Below are positions 26,501 to 39,200 of a stretch of DNA of 64,000 bases, in pieces. The translations under genes and the position numbers were made by a program. The notes under the pieces were generated by a model. The model worked only from the letters and a program-made list of their open reading frames with translations. It was not told where the DNA came from and searched no databases. Origin of the DNA: Channa striata (Eukaryota; Chordata; Actinopteri; Anabantiformes; Channidae); assembly GCA_033026295.1 (NCBI GenBank), contig CM065176.1:10395945-10459944 (forward strand), read 5' to 3'. Within the stretch, counting starts at the first letter, position 1; every line of letters starts with the position of its first letter.

Positions 26501-29500
26501 TTAACACAAAAGTGATATTTCACACCTAAATGTTATGTGGACACAGTAGGGGTGCCATCGAGTAAACTGATAACAGCCCATTAGGACCTATTAATGATAA
26601 TCAGTCACATCTGACTCAAAGATTACATTACTCTGTCAGTGAGATTACAACAAAACTGAATGACCATAAAAAAAGACATTTTAAATTATTATTTGTTTTT
26701 ATAATAATAATTTAAAATCCCTATATTTTAATCTAATCTGATTTTAAATTGTTATTTGAAGTTTTTTTTAAACAATTGGAAGTTGAAAAATTGCCTGATG
26801 GCCTCAGGTTATTAACTCCATCATCAACAGCACTGATACAGGACATTACACACACACCTACACTTGCACACACACGAGGACATCAACTTTTAAATACTCT
26901 TTCCTGAAAATTTTTTAAAATGAAGGGGACTGTCAAAAATAGGGTGGCAAGGCAAGAGCCCGCAAACAAGATCATGGAGATTAGTTGAGAGGATGGGATG
27001 GGAGGACGACGGAGGTGATATTTCACACAAGCGTTAAGATAAAGGGCTGCATCATTGTCTTTCACCTGACAGAGATTTTAATCATTGTGGCAATTTTACA
27101 GCAGCTCATAAATCGCAGCAGCCAGGCCTCATTGTTAACCTCCAATTGCTTCCAGGGCTGTAAATATGGCTGCCTTACATCGCTCTGGCCTTGCCAGTAG
27201 TTTATAGGAGATGGGACAGTGCTGATGCTGGCACTGGAGAACTTCCTGACAATAATGAGGAGCAGAGAGCACGGAGTGACTAGTAAACAAACATATGGCT
27301 GATCAGCAAGACACAGTCAACTGCGCCACACAGGCTTGGCTGTGATGATACCACGCTTGTGTCTACTAGCTGGGTATTAAGCTTTGTGTAATCTGTAAAT
27401 GGATCCAAACATAGCGATTAGTGCCATAGCGTAATTGCTCAATTTCACATTTCGATTTGACTATGGGGATCAGGGAGACGATTCATTCTAATGTACCAGG
27501 TAGCTTTTACATTTGTTTAGCATTTTAAATGGTGCCTTGGATTTGAAAAAGGACAGTCGGTGTGTAATTCAGAGCGATGAATCCAGGTGATGACTCACTG
27601 GCCTTCCCTCTGACATTTGGTTGAGTTCTCTCCTGCCGGCTGTTTGGCTCTGCGGCCAGTGAAGTGGAAATGGATCTCCCATGAGGCCTTTGGTACATCA
27701 ACCCGAGCACCCAACCCCAGGATGTGAGAGATCGCACTGTTTGTTTGTTTCCTGTCACTTTTTCCAACCGTGTGTGTTGTCTGTTCTGCCACCAAAGGAG
27801 TTTAATTATGTTTTTGTCCTTAATCAAGGACAATTAGACGTCCCAAGAGTCTCTCAAGGTTAGTAAGGCACTCCTGCAGGTTGACTGTCTGAATGGGAGA
27901 TCATTAGGGTAATTCTTTCTCTATTGATAAGTAAGTGTAGCAGTAAGCTGTAAAATAGTAATGTTAAGAAACTAGTGGGACAGTTCTTCCTGAGGCACTC
28001 GAGCAGTAATTGCAGAGGAAGCCTACTATATTTTATCAGTTTTGGTCATAATTTCTATTGGGAGTGATAAGATTGAGTGCATGCATTTTCAGTAATTTCT
28101 GGAATCCTTGACATAAAATAAACCTGACAGGGAAAATCACTTATGGAAGGAGTTGTTCATACAAGTATAAAAAGAACACGTGCAATGAGGCTCTACTACT
28201 GACAAATGAGTTATGCTCACTGTTGGTTTAACCTAATCTAAAGGACACCAGCACCACCAGTTCATTTCCTCGTCTCAGCTTTGGGAGACTTTCTTTTGTC
28301 TCATTATCTTTCTTTTCATCCCTGTTAAAATTAATAACTTGCTAAACAGAGCCTCTTGAGGGCACTGCCAAAAAAGAGCCATGTTTAGAGGTTTTGAGAC
28401 ACTGGGCTCAAAACAGTTCACACAGCTTTACCCTTATTAATAAATAGACGGGCAAAAAAAAAAAAGCAGACATAGGTCGGAAAATTGGCTAACAGGAAAT
28501 TAAGAAAAAAACCCGGAACGCTACATATGAATAACAGGTGAAAAGTGTAGGGGCTAGAATAAATCTCCTGTTTTTCATCACCTGGCAAAATTTTTACCCT
28601 ATTTATACTGTATACTGTTTTATTCATTCCTAGTTTTCCCTGAAATGAAATGCTGATAGTTGTTCTATTGTTTTTGTCTTAGATTACTGAAACTGAATGC
28701 AGTTTTTCTGGTGTTTACACCTTAGCAGTCAAACTTAAAATACTGGTCCTTATGCAGCAGTGCACATCCCCTTAATAATTAATGCCTTACATGCTTTCAC
28801 TTCAAACAGTTTAATTTAGCCACAAGCCTCGGATACAGTAGCTTTAATGTTACAAACAGTGAATTTTTCCCCATAATTTTTCAAGCTGGGGGTGAGTTGA
28901 CAGCTCCGTTATAGGGGGCTATTTGAGGGACCACTCCATAGTTGTTTTTCCTCTGGGTGCTTCTGTGATTCGACCTCTGAGGCATTTGTCAGCCTGGTGT
29001 TGCTTCACAGAAGCTAGAGATGCTCCTAGGCAGGGCTCCACCGCTGAGGTCTTCACTGCCTTTTTAATCTGCTACCCACAACCAGATAACGACAGATTGA
29101 AAGCCTGTTCCTGGACACCAGCAGTTCTGTGTGCACGGCCACACAAACAGGAATCAAGGCGCATTCTAGAAGTTTTTCAAACTAACTAAACTAAGATATA
29201 TAAGTCTGTATAGCATTCTTAACAGCTTATCCGTATGGATTCACAGCACTCGGCTTTATATGTCCATATGTCCCTAAACGTGGGATTTCTCACGGGGACC
29301 TTGTTGAAGCTCTTGCTACTCTCTCGCTCCGGTTTCTTCCAGCTGGCCCAGTTCCAGCAGTGGTCAGTGCTAAGCTGTTACCTGCCGGCAGTTTGCTGTT
29401 ATTTTCACACTGAGTGAAGGTCATTAGGTCATAAGACACAACACTGGACTATATCTCTTTTTCACTTTTTCATATCCACCCCCTTTTCTCTGTGGGCCTC

Positions 29501-32500
29501 TTTCTATTACACTTATATGATGGATGTGTGCTGAGTGTGGTCAAGGTGGCCTGCTGATAAAGCTGTTCAAAGTCTGAGCCACAAATTGCATCCTCTAGGT
29601 GTCAAGCCAGACTATGCTTGATACTGTAATGACTGGTTAATGGAGTCGTAAGTGAAATTATAACCAGTGTTGTATATGTGGAAAACACCTTTTTATTTTG
29701 AAAACCATGTTTTTGGTCAAGGTTGGATAACGGCCTGGTTAACTTACTGTATGAACTTTATTTGCATTATTTTTTGCATTTAAATGTCTATTGTGACTGG
29801 AATTATTAAAATACAGCGTGCCTAAAACACGGGAGTAATTGGCAGGTTTGAGTCACAGCAGTCCGATAAATGGTGACATGAACAGTTAGAGTATATTTAG
29901 TTACCTGCTGCCGTGTGCAGGACTGGCGTGACTTCAAATGGCTGGCTGGTTTTGGCAGTGCCACAGTGAGTCTGATGATGGCAGGCACAAAATTAGTAAA
30001 AGGAGACTTTTACTATTCAGAGTGAATTGTGCTCGGAATAACAATAATTACCTGTGCATTTTCTCTTGTCCCTCCCAGAAATGTATTAAGAAAGAGCTGG
30101 AAACAGATCTTCGGTTGCGGGATGAGGGCAAATGTCTATTTTTACTTGCCCCTTCTGTTTGATCATGGCATTTAATCCCACTGTGGTTAGGAAATCGATT
30201 TTTCATTCTAGTCCTTCTGAGAAGCAATGTATTGGCTTTTAATGACACGGCACTCCAGGCTTGTTTTACAGTGCCGATTGTAAAACAACGTCTCGATACT
30301 TATGTGCTTGTAACCAGAACTATGCAGATGCAAGTTCTGCAGTGTTATATAAGAGAAGCAGAAAGATTGTATATATTTTCTCACGCAACGTCGGCAGTAG
30401 CCTCTTTCCATGCTTTAGGTTTTAGATGCCATTTTAAAAAAAACGGCCTGGCAGGTGAAAGCCATTGGTAGCTGTGTGTCGGCCATGTTCGACAAGCAGG
30501 TGCTGCTCCTGTTGCCTCTTGATAAAGGTGAACAAAAGCCGAGCACATCTCCCATTTTTCTTCCGCTGCGCAACGAGTCTCAGAGACCAAGTTAACAATA
30601 GAAACAAGGCTGGGATACTGGAAAATGCAGAACAATGAAAGTAAGCCTTCTTCGTCTCTCTTCGTCTTTCTTGCCAAATCTCCCACTCGGGCTCGGGCAC
30701 TTACTTGACTTGACGTGTGGCAGATAAGGAAAAACTTTGCTGGGTAGATGGACGGATGGAGTGATATGAGTAATTGAATTGGAAACAAAATTTGGGCATG
30801 TTGTGTTCCTGTGGGTCTAAGGGAGAGGAGGAGAAGATTCATTTGCATTCCCGTGGGAGCGTTTCTTGCTTTCATCAGTATTCCCTGTTTGCCACAGTTA
30901 GAGCGAGTGCCATATCTCTGAAGAGTTAGAGGGGATTTCGTGCTTTGCTTTAGTTTTCTGCTTTTCTCTGGAGAGTTTTCTATAGGTGCCAGCTGTTAGC
31001 TTTCTTTTTTTAGCCTGCACTCTTTCATCTGTGAGTGGCCTCGAAGCATTAACCAGCATGTAGAGATAGGACTAGGAACTGTTTGATATCCAGATTTACA
31101 GAATATGAAAAAAAGTATTTAACATGTTAACGTTTCACTCGCTGGACCTGCACTGCCACGGTCAGTGATCTGTACCGATGATTCTCATACAGACGTCACT
31201 TGTTCTTATTTTGTATAATATTTTTGCCTCTTTTCTTCCATCTGTTTCCTCCGTTTATTAAAAACCTTACATTTCCACTTCTCCTCTTGGCTTCCAATCA
31301 TTCGAGTGTTTGTTTCCAGCCTATAATGTATTGTCTCCTGTGGTGAACCAGCTGGTGGGACTTGCTCCTCATTGATCTGTGTTGTCCCCATGCTGTCTGG
31401 GCAGAGGCCAGACACTTGGAGCCTTTTGATTGATCTCCTCAGGATCTTTACCTGCATCACCAGAAGTGGTTACCTACCTTGCCCTCTTGTTCTCTTCTCA
31501 ACTTCTCCTTTCATTGTCGCACATTATTTCGCTCTTTTACTCTCTAGAATACACAGATTAGCTACAACATTGGGTCAGCATTTTGCTGTGTATGGGACGC
31601 AGCCCCATACACAGCAAAATGTGATAAACTGTGTCCAAATGGTTCTGTAAACTTAATAGTTGACACAAAAAGTGCCTAAAAATTTTAATCTTCACTAGAA
31701 GTACCCGTCTTTAATAAAGTCAATTTAATAAGCAGATTATCAGTACAATTTGCCTAATGTACAAAACTAAATGTATTTAAGCAAAACCTCAGCATTTCTC
31801 AGTTGATAATTAGGTGGTATTATTATTGTGGCTGATTGTTGCATATATCCTAACTGTATCACTGTGTAGAGCATAACTTTATATCACATACATCAGCATT
31901 CACATGCAGGTTTGAAATTTGAGAAAAACTGTTAAGCTTGAAATTTAATGCGAGTTAAGTCAAGTCAACTGTATTTCTAAAGAAAGAATAGTTTTATTTG
32001 CTTTCAGACACTTCTTACAACTTTAATCAGTTTGCTCACTTGTCGCACAGAGTAAGATAAAAAATGCTTCATTAATTAAAAATGTGAAACATTAATTTGT
32101 ATTTTATAATCATCATCCTATCTGTTATAGATTTGTGCTTTGCCAGTTCAGCTTCAGAGCAGGAGGTGTCTGATCTTATACATTCAAGCAAAGCTCTGTC
32201 TGTATGCACCACAACAATAAATACACAGAAAGTGCCAGAACTACAAATTAATGCTCCATGTTTACTGTGATGGATTATACTGACTGCAGGCAGACGTGAG
32301 CACGAATAATATGAAGGAATTCGCCCATCGTTTCTCCTCTTGTTTATCCTCTGCTCATCATTACTCTCCCCTCCTCACCCTCTCCCATTGGCTAGTGTTT
32401 CTGCTTCCACAACCCTCACTACTCCTCCTCACCATCCTCTTTCCCTTCAAACCCATCAAACATATTTTATGGGTTTGAGAAAAATGTTGCGCTCTGGATT

Positions 32501-35500
32501 TGCATTAAAATTCAATTTTAATCTCTTCTATTATAATTCCACTATAATGATATAATACCATAATATTTTAGTCATTGTAACCTGCCGCACTTCACAGTTG
32601 AAGATCATAGTGCTGCAATTACCATAGAAACCACAGTTCAAGTTTGACCTTTAAAAGTCTTTGTGAGTAGGAGGTAAATGAGACAGGCTTCATTTACTAG
32701 CTTTTCCAATAATACGCTGCACACAGTACATGTGATCTTGCACTTTATGTGCTGCTATGACAACTTGCATGTTGTAACAGCGCTTTGAGGGGAAAAATGG
32801 CTCACGCTTAAACAGTGGCTGTGGCTGTGAAATGGCGGAGATAAAGGAAAGGTGATTACTCTTCATGTGTCTCATCCTGAGGTAATGGCCTAAACAGGCC
32901 GACCAAGCAGTCTATTAATCCAGCTACAGTAGTGGAGAGACTGAGCTACTATTTGGCTCTGTTGTTATTGTCAGGATATCAATTCTTTTAAACGTCCTCC
33001 TGGATTTATTCTGTCATTAAACAACCCACTGCCTTGATTTTCGCACTTGAGCCAGTAGAGGTTTTCAGGTATCGACACATGGGTCAATGCCCCCGGCTGG
33101 GAGGCATGAATGCATCCAAAGTGGCCATTTCAGACTCTTGTGAGATGGCAACTGGCAGAAGAAAAACAATTTTTATTGGCTATTTCAGCTTGTGCCTGAC
33201 CAGACAGTAGCAACAGCGTTAATTGCAACCAGGGAATCGATGATGTTGTTTGAGTGAGTGTATCTTTGTCTCTGGTGTCTGGTTGTTGAACCAGACAATT
33301 GAAAAACCAGGAGACAATGACTTGTCCTGCAGCTGTAGGCGAAGAATCAATTTGCCAAACAAAATTAACGGAGAGTTGCACTTTCATATTTTCTGTTCAG
33401 GCTCAAATTAAAAAAAAATTACTGTAACGTTTAAATATATTCAATGCGGTTTATGCTTTAAGAACAGAATAGGATGGAATACATCATGGATTGGTAGAAA
33501 GTGATTGTTGGTGGCTTATTTTAACAGAATTATCTACAGATATGGTTTATTAATGTCCATTTTCAAATCTATGAACTACAAATAAAATGTGTTGTCCTCT
33601 TAGCTGTGATGACATTGGTGCCAGAGCTCTGTCTAGAGTTCTGTCTATGCCATCACAGAGAAGAACTGGCTGAACTGTCAAAAACTGAACCATGTGAGCT
33701 CTTCACTAATATAGCACACAAAAAAATACTTATAGTCAACCAAAACATATATGTTTATTAAATTCAAAGTGACTAGCCAGTAGTGTGACAAAGCGCTTTT
33801 CTAAAACTTAAGCAGCTACTTAAATCCACACAGAAAAGAATTTGCAAATATTCACCAGATGGCTGAAAATTTAGCAAATGCTAATCGGTCTCTTTGAGGT
33901 ATTTCGAACCAACAATCGTGTACTGGCATTGACATATCTTACACTCTGTTTTGGAATTTTTCTCTGCTGTCCTCTGCAATTGCCAAAAGTTGGGACTTTT
34001 CCCTAAAGAATGCAATTCTGCCTCTCTTTTGACATAAAATTAGGTCTGTATTGCTATTTTCATAATATGTCTCAACTCCCCGTCTCACACATATACCAGG
34101 AACACTGGGAATATAAACTCGTAGTGGCCATCGTTTAGAGCAGTTTGTATGCAGCAAGTCTCTCTCAGGGTCACAAGGATTTATTAAGACTTTATGCTGC
34201 TCTAATTAATACAACCACAAGTGGCAAATTTACAGAACAGCTTATGTGTTATGTGCAGAGGCAAAACTGCTAAAATAGAAGTCGACAAACACCTACTAAT
34301 AATGTGCAAGCAAAATGTTAATTAAAACTACAGCAGCACAGTGGATGTGCACATGTCACACATTGCCCAGGTGAGGCCAGTAAAAAAACCAGTAAAACAT
34401 AAACCCTTTAAAAATCTTCATTTTTTTTCCATTCATCTCAAAATCTTCACTGCAAAGAAAGAGAAGTAGTAGTGTGGATGTGATGGACACAGTAAAGAAG
34501 AAATGACGAGACAGACCTACTGAGTGAGATTGAAAGAGTTGACCCTGAGCAGCCACTGTGTCACAGCCAATCACTGTCTTCCTCAGGCACAGGAAACTGC
34601 AATAATGCAATAAAACTTCAAGATCCAATAATCTTGTGCAGTATCCACCAAGTGTTTGAGAGACCTCTCTCAGTATCCTTGGTACAAGACAGGCCGTAAT
34701 TTGAACGGGCACATACAGTATATACTGTATGGATATTAACCAAGCTGAAGAGTTTTTTTCACGTGAGGGTCTTGAACAAGATAGGTTTATAAAAATGCTA
34801 GACTACATTAGTTTTGCATCTTTGTGTGGAGTACTTCAAAGGGTATCATCCAACGTGTGGGTGTCCTGAAGAGTCTTTATATAGAATTACAGGTGATGGT
34901 ATATGTTGGTACAGTACATGTCATCTCTGATCTGACAAGGCGCCTGCAGGTAGATGAAATTACGACCCACGCACCTGGTTCAAATCGATGGAGCCTCCAG
35001 AACAATGTGGGCGTGCTGTAAATAAAGGAGAACTCGGTGTCCTGGAATGATGGTATAAATTATCTTTCCACCTTCTTCCAGGTGCCCAGAGACTGGATGA
35101 ATGTACAGGTGCATAGACGGATGGATCAATGGAGAGAAAACATAAGTGAGCATAAGTAAAGGAACCGAGCGAACACGAGGTCTAAGTTAGACAAACAGGG
35201 CCTGAAGACAAAGGAGCAGGTTGGGACTGTGGGTGTGTGTGTGTGTGTGTGTGAGGGACAGCGACAGACTGTGATGAAGATTCATCGTTCCTCTCTTGCT
35301 GCCATCCATCTCCACTAACATGCACAGATACCATTGAATACCCGTGCCATCAAGTTGGTAGCGACTTTGCTTTGCGGGTGCTAAAATAAAGCGGATGTCA
35401 GAGAGGTTAGTCACAGAATGATGAAATGTGAAGGTGAAGCAAAAAAAAGGTACCCGAATGTCAAAATCGTGCCCAAGGGATAAAGGTGTGATTTAAATCA

Positions 35501-36241
35501 GGCAACATTAATCAAGTTGCTTTTCTCTGTAGTGTGTTTTTTTTAGAAACAGAGCAAATGTATGGTTCACATAACAAACTACGAAACCTGACACATGAAG
35601 CTGACATGACATAAAAACAGCAACCATCCATTGTCTCGGGCCAACCGGTCGTTATTAGAAATCCCATATATATCATTAGAAAAGTCACACAATGTTCCCA
35701 CTGTCAGTATTATACCAGTACCAGTTTTGACATTTCCATTCTTGGCATAATATAAACTTTGTATTATTTTTAAGGCTTGGCCCGAGTTATTGAGCCTGTA
35801 ACCCAGAGAAGTCTAAAATGTCAGCGAATTTGACTGCTGTGAACAAATGAAAAGCTCATTTTCGGTGAGATTTTAATTTTTTCTTTGTGCAGTTGTGCAG
35901 ACTTCCATTCAGCAGTTTGCGGTGTAAATTGGTGATATAAAAGAGCTGTTGGGCCAAATGAAAGCAGTGCAATGTTGTGAAGTGGCTCCAAGGCTTTAGT
36001 GGGCTGACAGGGACTTTAAACACAAAGCAGCAGGGACAGTTTTAATTACTTATTGTCTGCCCTGTTGTCGTGGTGACAAAGGAGATGAGGGATGTTTGGG
36101 AACATAGTGCAAAATAAAGGCCAAGTGAAGTGAAATGACAGCAGAGAACAAACCAACAGGTAGATGTGACGTCGCCTAACACATGTGAAGCTTATGAAGT
36201 GAGGAGAAGAGTGTTCACAAAGGTCAACAAGTGTCTTTGAT

Positions 36242-36283
<42 letters not shown>

Positions 36284-39200
36284 TACGTACATGTTAGGAA
36301 CTCATGCATGGATGCAGAGCTGCAGAGGCACATCTTCTCTGAGATGAAAAATTGAGGCTGAAATGTTTGCCGGACCGTGGTGTGGCAGAAACTTTTTAAA
36401 GAAAGCCAAAAACAAAAAGATGGGTTAGGGATAAAAAAGATAAAAAAACCACAGGCTTTGCTCCCATGTTGCTGTGTTGACTGAAATTAGGTAGAAATTG
36501 AGGCTGGTGTGGCCACAAAGCTCCTCTCATTTCCTCTTGTCTCTCACTGGCCAACCTCCCAAATTAACTAAAACAAAGCAAAGTCACATCAATAATATAG
36601 TTTTTTTACTTTATCCTTTTTGCCATCATAATATTCTATAAAATATAGTTTTCGTTCTACATTAGAACTCTTGATTGGTTGAGGTATTTAAGTCTGTTTA
36701 TCTTTTGCTCCAGAATAAGTTTCCGTTATCAGTCATTCTTTGGGATGGAAAAGCTAAGCTTGCTCTGGCAGATAGTTACTTACTTCGTTCCCATTAATCC
36801 TGTTTAGTTCGGGGTTGTAGAAGCTCTTTAACAATACTTCAAATGGAGTGCCTGGCAAACATCTCTAAGAGCACTTAAAGAGCTTCTATAATATGTGGTG
36901 CTTCATACATCTTGTCAGGCTGGTTTTGTATTAAGCTTTCATTTTGCCCTCTCTGGACAGCAGAAAAAGTAAGATCAGCCTAAATTAACAGCATTTTTCA
37001 GTAGAAAGCAAAAGAGGAACGGGCTGAAAAATTGCCCAAGAAAGAAGGATTGAGGTAGGAAAAGCAGGGCAGAGAGCTCAAGAATGCTGGTCAGCAGAAA
37101 TGCAGAAATCAGGATCAGGCAAAGCTGTAAGAAACCTGGGCCACACATCACAGAAACTGCATGTAAAATGTGCTGCAACACATATTATCCAAACGTCTCG
37201 TCGTCGTAGCTGCATTTGAAGTATCTTGCTGTTGTGTTACATTTATATTACGATCACACAATGTTTTATTTTGCATTATGCAAATCATGTAAATTTCTTT
37301 AAGTTCTCAACATCACTTTGTAGTGAAAACTGCCCCCTAACTAGGCAGTTTATGTCATTTATGCAACTACTGTGCATCACAGGCCACGCCACCAAAACCC
37401 AAACTGCATCTGATTTAGTTTCACTTACTGTAGATTTCACCTTCATAACCAGTGGTTGGATACAGCTGTTCATATCCTAAACACAGTACAGGTGAGACAC
37501 CAAGTGAAGCCTGACTAATATTTAGTGCATTTTATTGGATTTCTTGCTCTAGAAAATACACTGTATGCTTGTTGCTCACTGTGGGGGCGATAAATAGCCA
37601 CGAGCAGAAATTGTCAGCTGACAGCAGATGAAACTGCTGCTCAGTGCCAGCTACTTCTCCCGTTGCACTCGTGAATGATACCGGCACCACACCACTGGCA
37701 CAGTTCGCCTATCGACCTTTCTTACAGCAGGCATTTTCGTCGCGTCCCGGTGTAACTAAGGACTGTTTTATTTGCTGCTTTGCCCTTGAACAGCACTGGT
37801 AGCTGTGCATGCTCACTCGCGGGGCTGCCTTAACCATTACACCTAAAAAATAAGAAATATTTGTACTGTTGCTGGATGCAGCTGTGCTTTTCTTATCCAC
37901 GTGTAAAGTAGCCACTGTTAAAAGAGACAAGTCAGTGTTCCATTTGGACAATTATATGCATACATGCTTTTATTTTAAGTTATATTTCTATGCTTGTCGC
38001 AATAATAATAATAAATCACAGCTCATCTGTTATTGTCCTTTCTTGTAAAAAGCAGAGCATGTTGTCTTAGTATAGACAGTTTTGTTAAGCTTAATTTAGT
38101 GGTAATGATGCTGTACGTTCTTCTCCCTCCTTAATCATAAAGGACAGGTTCACCACGTTTCAGGTCTGTTATAAAACAATGGCCAGGTGTTCATATGGAC
38201 ATTGTGACAGGCTTTAACTGCTTTAATTATTCCCTCTGTCCATACTGGCCACAAAGACAAACAGGTAAGCGATTTTTTTCTATTTAACTGATTGGGGACA
38301 CAATCCACAGTCAAAAAGCCTTATATTTTCTTTTTCTGAAGACATTATAAGGTTAAAGCTTTATAAATTGTTCACATTAAATGGATATCCTCCAAAGTGT
38401 TGGTTTGGAGTGTTGAAAAATGGTCACCCGATCCTTTAAGATATTCAGAGCCGGAATCCTACATAACTGTGCTGCTATCACTGTATTTATTCAGAATTGG
38501 TAAGTTAAGTATAGTATTGATTGTAGACATAGCTAATCTCTGCACAGTTTCCATAATAGCAGTGTGGGATCCTCCTTTTGTGTTGTCTTAAACTAATGCC
38601 ACAGATAATGAAGACACAACCGGACCCTAGGAGCCTTACTATTAGCTTATTGATCCGAACAAGTTTCCCTGGAGTCGCTGCTTGTGGTCAAAGAACACAC
38701 ATCTGTGAATAAATACAAAGGGTAATGACTACGCTATTATTTTTATGCTGACATGGATTGTGACCAGGAAGAAAATGTATGTTTAAGTGTTTTTTAAATG
38801 TGCTTTTGGATCTAGTAGTAGACTGTCAGTGGAGTTAGTGTGTGTGTTAATGTGGGCTATGAGAACAGGTGTGTGTAACAGTTAGTGCCTTTACTGTTGT
38901 TGTTGCAGTTATAACATGCCATTTTAAAGGCTCCAGAAGATGATTAAAACCTACTTTCATTCATAATTCACTTACTTTGCTGCATGCAGAGCTGTGTGTG
39001 GCATGGAATGGAGAGCAAACTTACACTACATTTTTGGTTTTAGGTCGGGGGAGATGTTAGTTGTAATGTGGGAGGAGGGAATCATGTATGTACAATTTGT
39101 GCTTGATGTCCTGCTGCCAGATGTGCTGAGACTTTCGGAGCCTTGTGTAATTAACACACAGAGTGCCGCACTAATTCTCAACACAAACTGTAGGTAGTGG

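Noticed and set aside
26679..26717. 14-bp inverted repeat of A/T bases with an 11-nt loop
   Set aside because: Composed only of A and T in a very AT-rich stretch, so chance formation is likely.
30381..30875. 164-residue open frame on the minus strand
   Set aside because: No recognisable domain or splice context. One or so frame of this length is expected by chance across six frames of 64 kb at this composition.
33620..33650. Tandem 12-mer duplication (agagctctgtct, agagttctgtct)
   Set aside because: Only two imperfect copies with no wider structure. Too weak to call.
34976..34988. Sequence ggttcaaatc resembling a tRNA/SINE B box
   Set aside because: No A box at the proper distance upstream, no cloverleaf and no terminator, so not called as tRNA or SINE.
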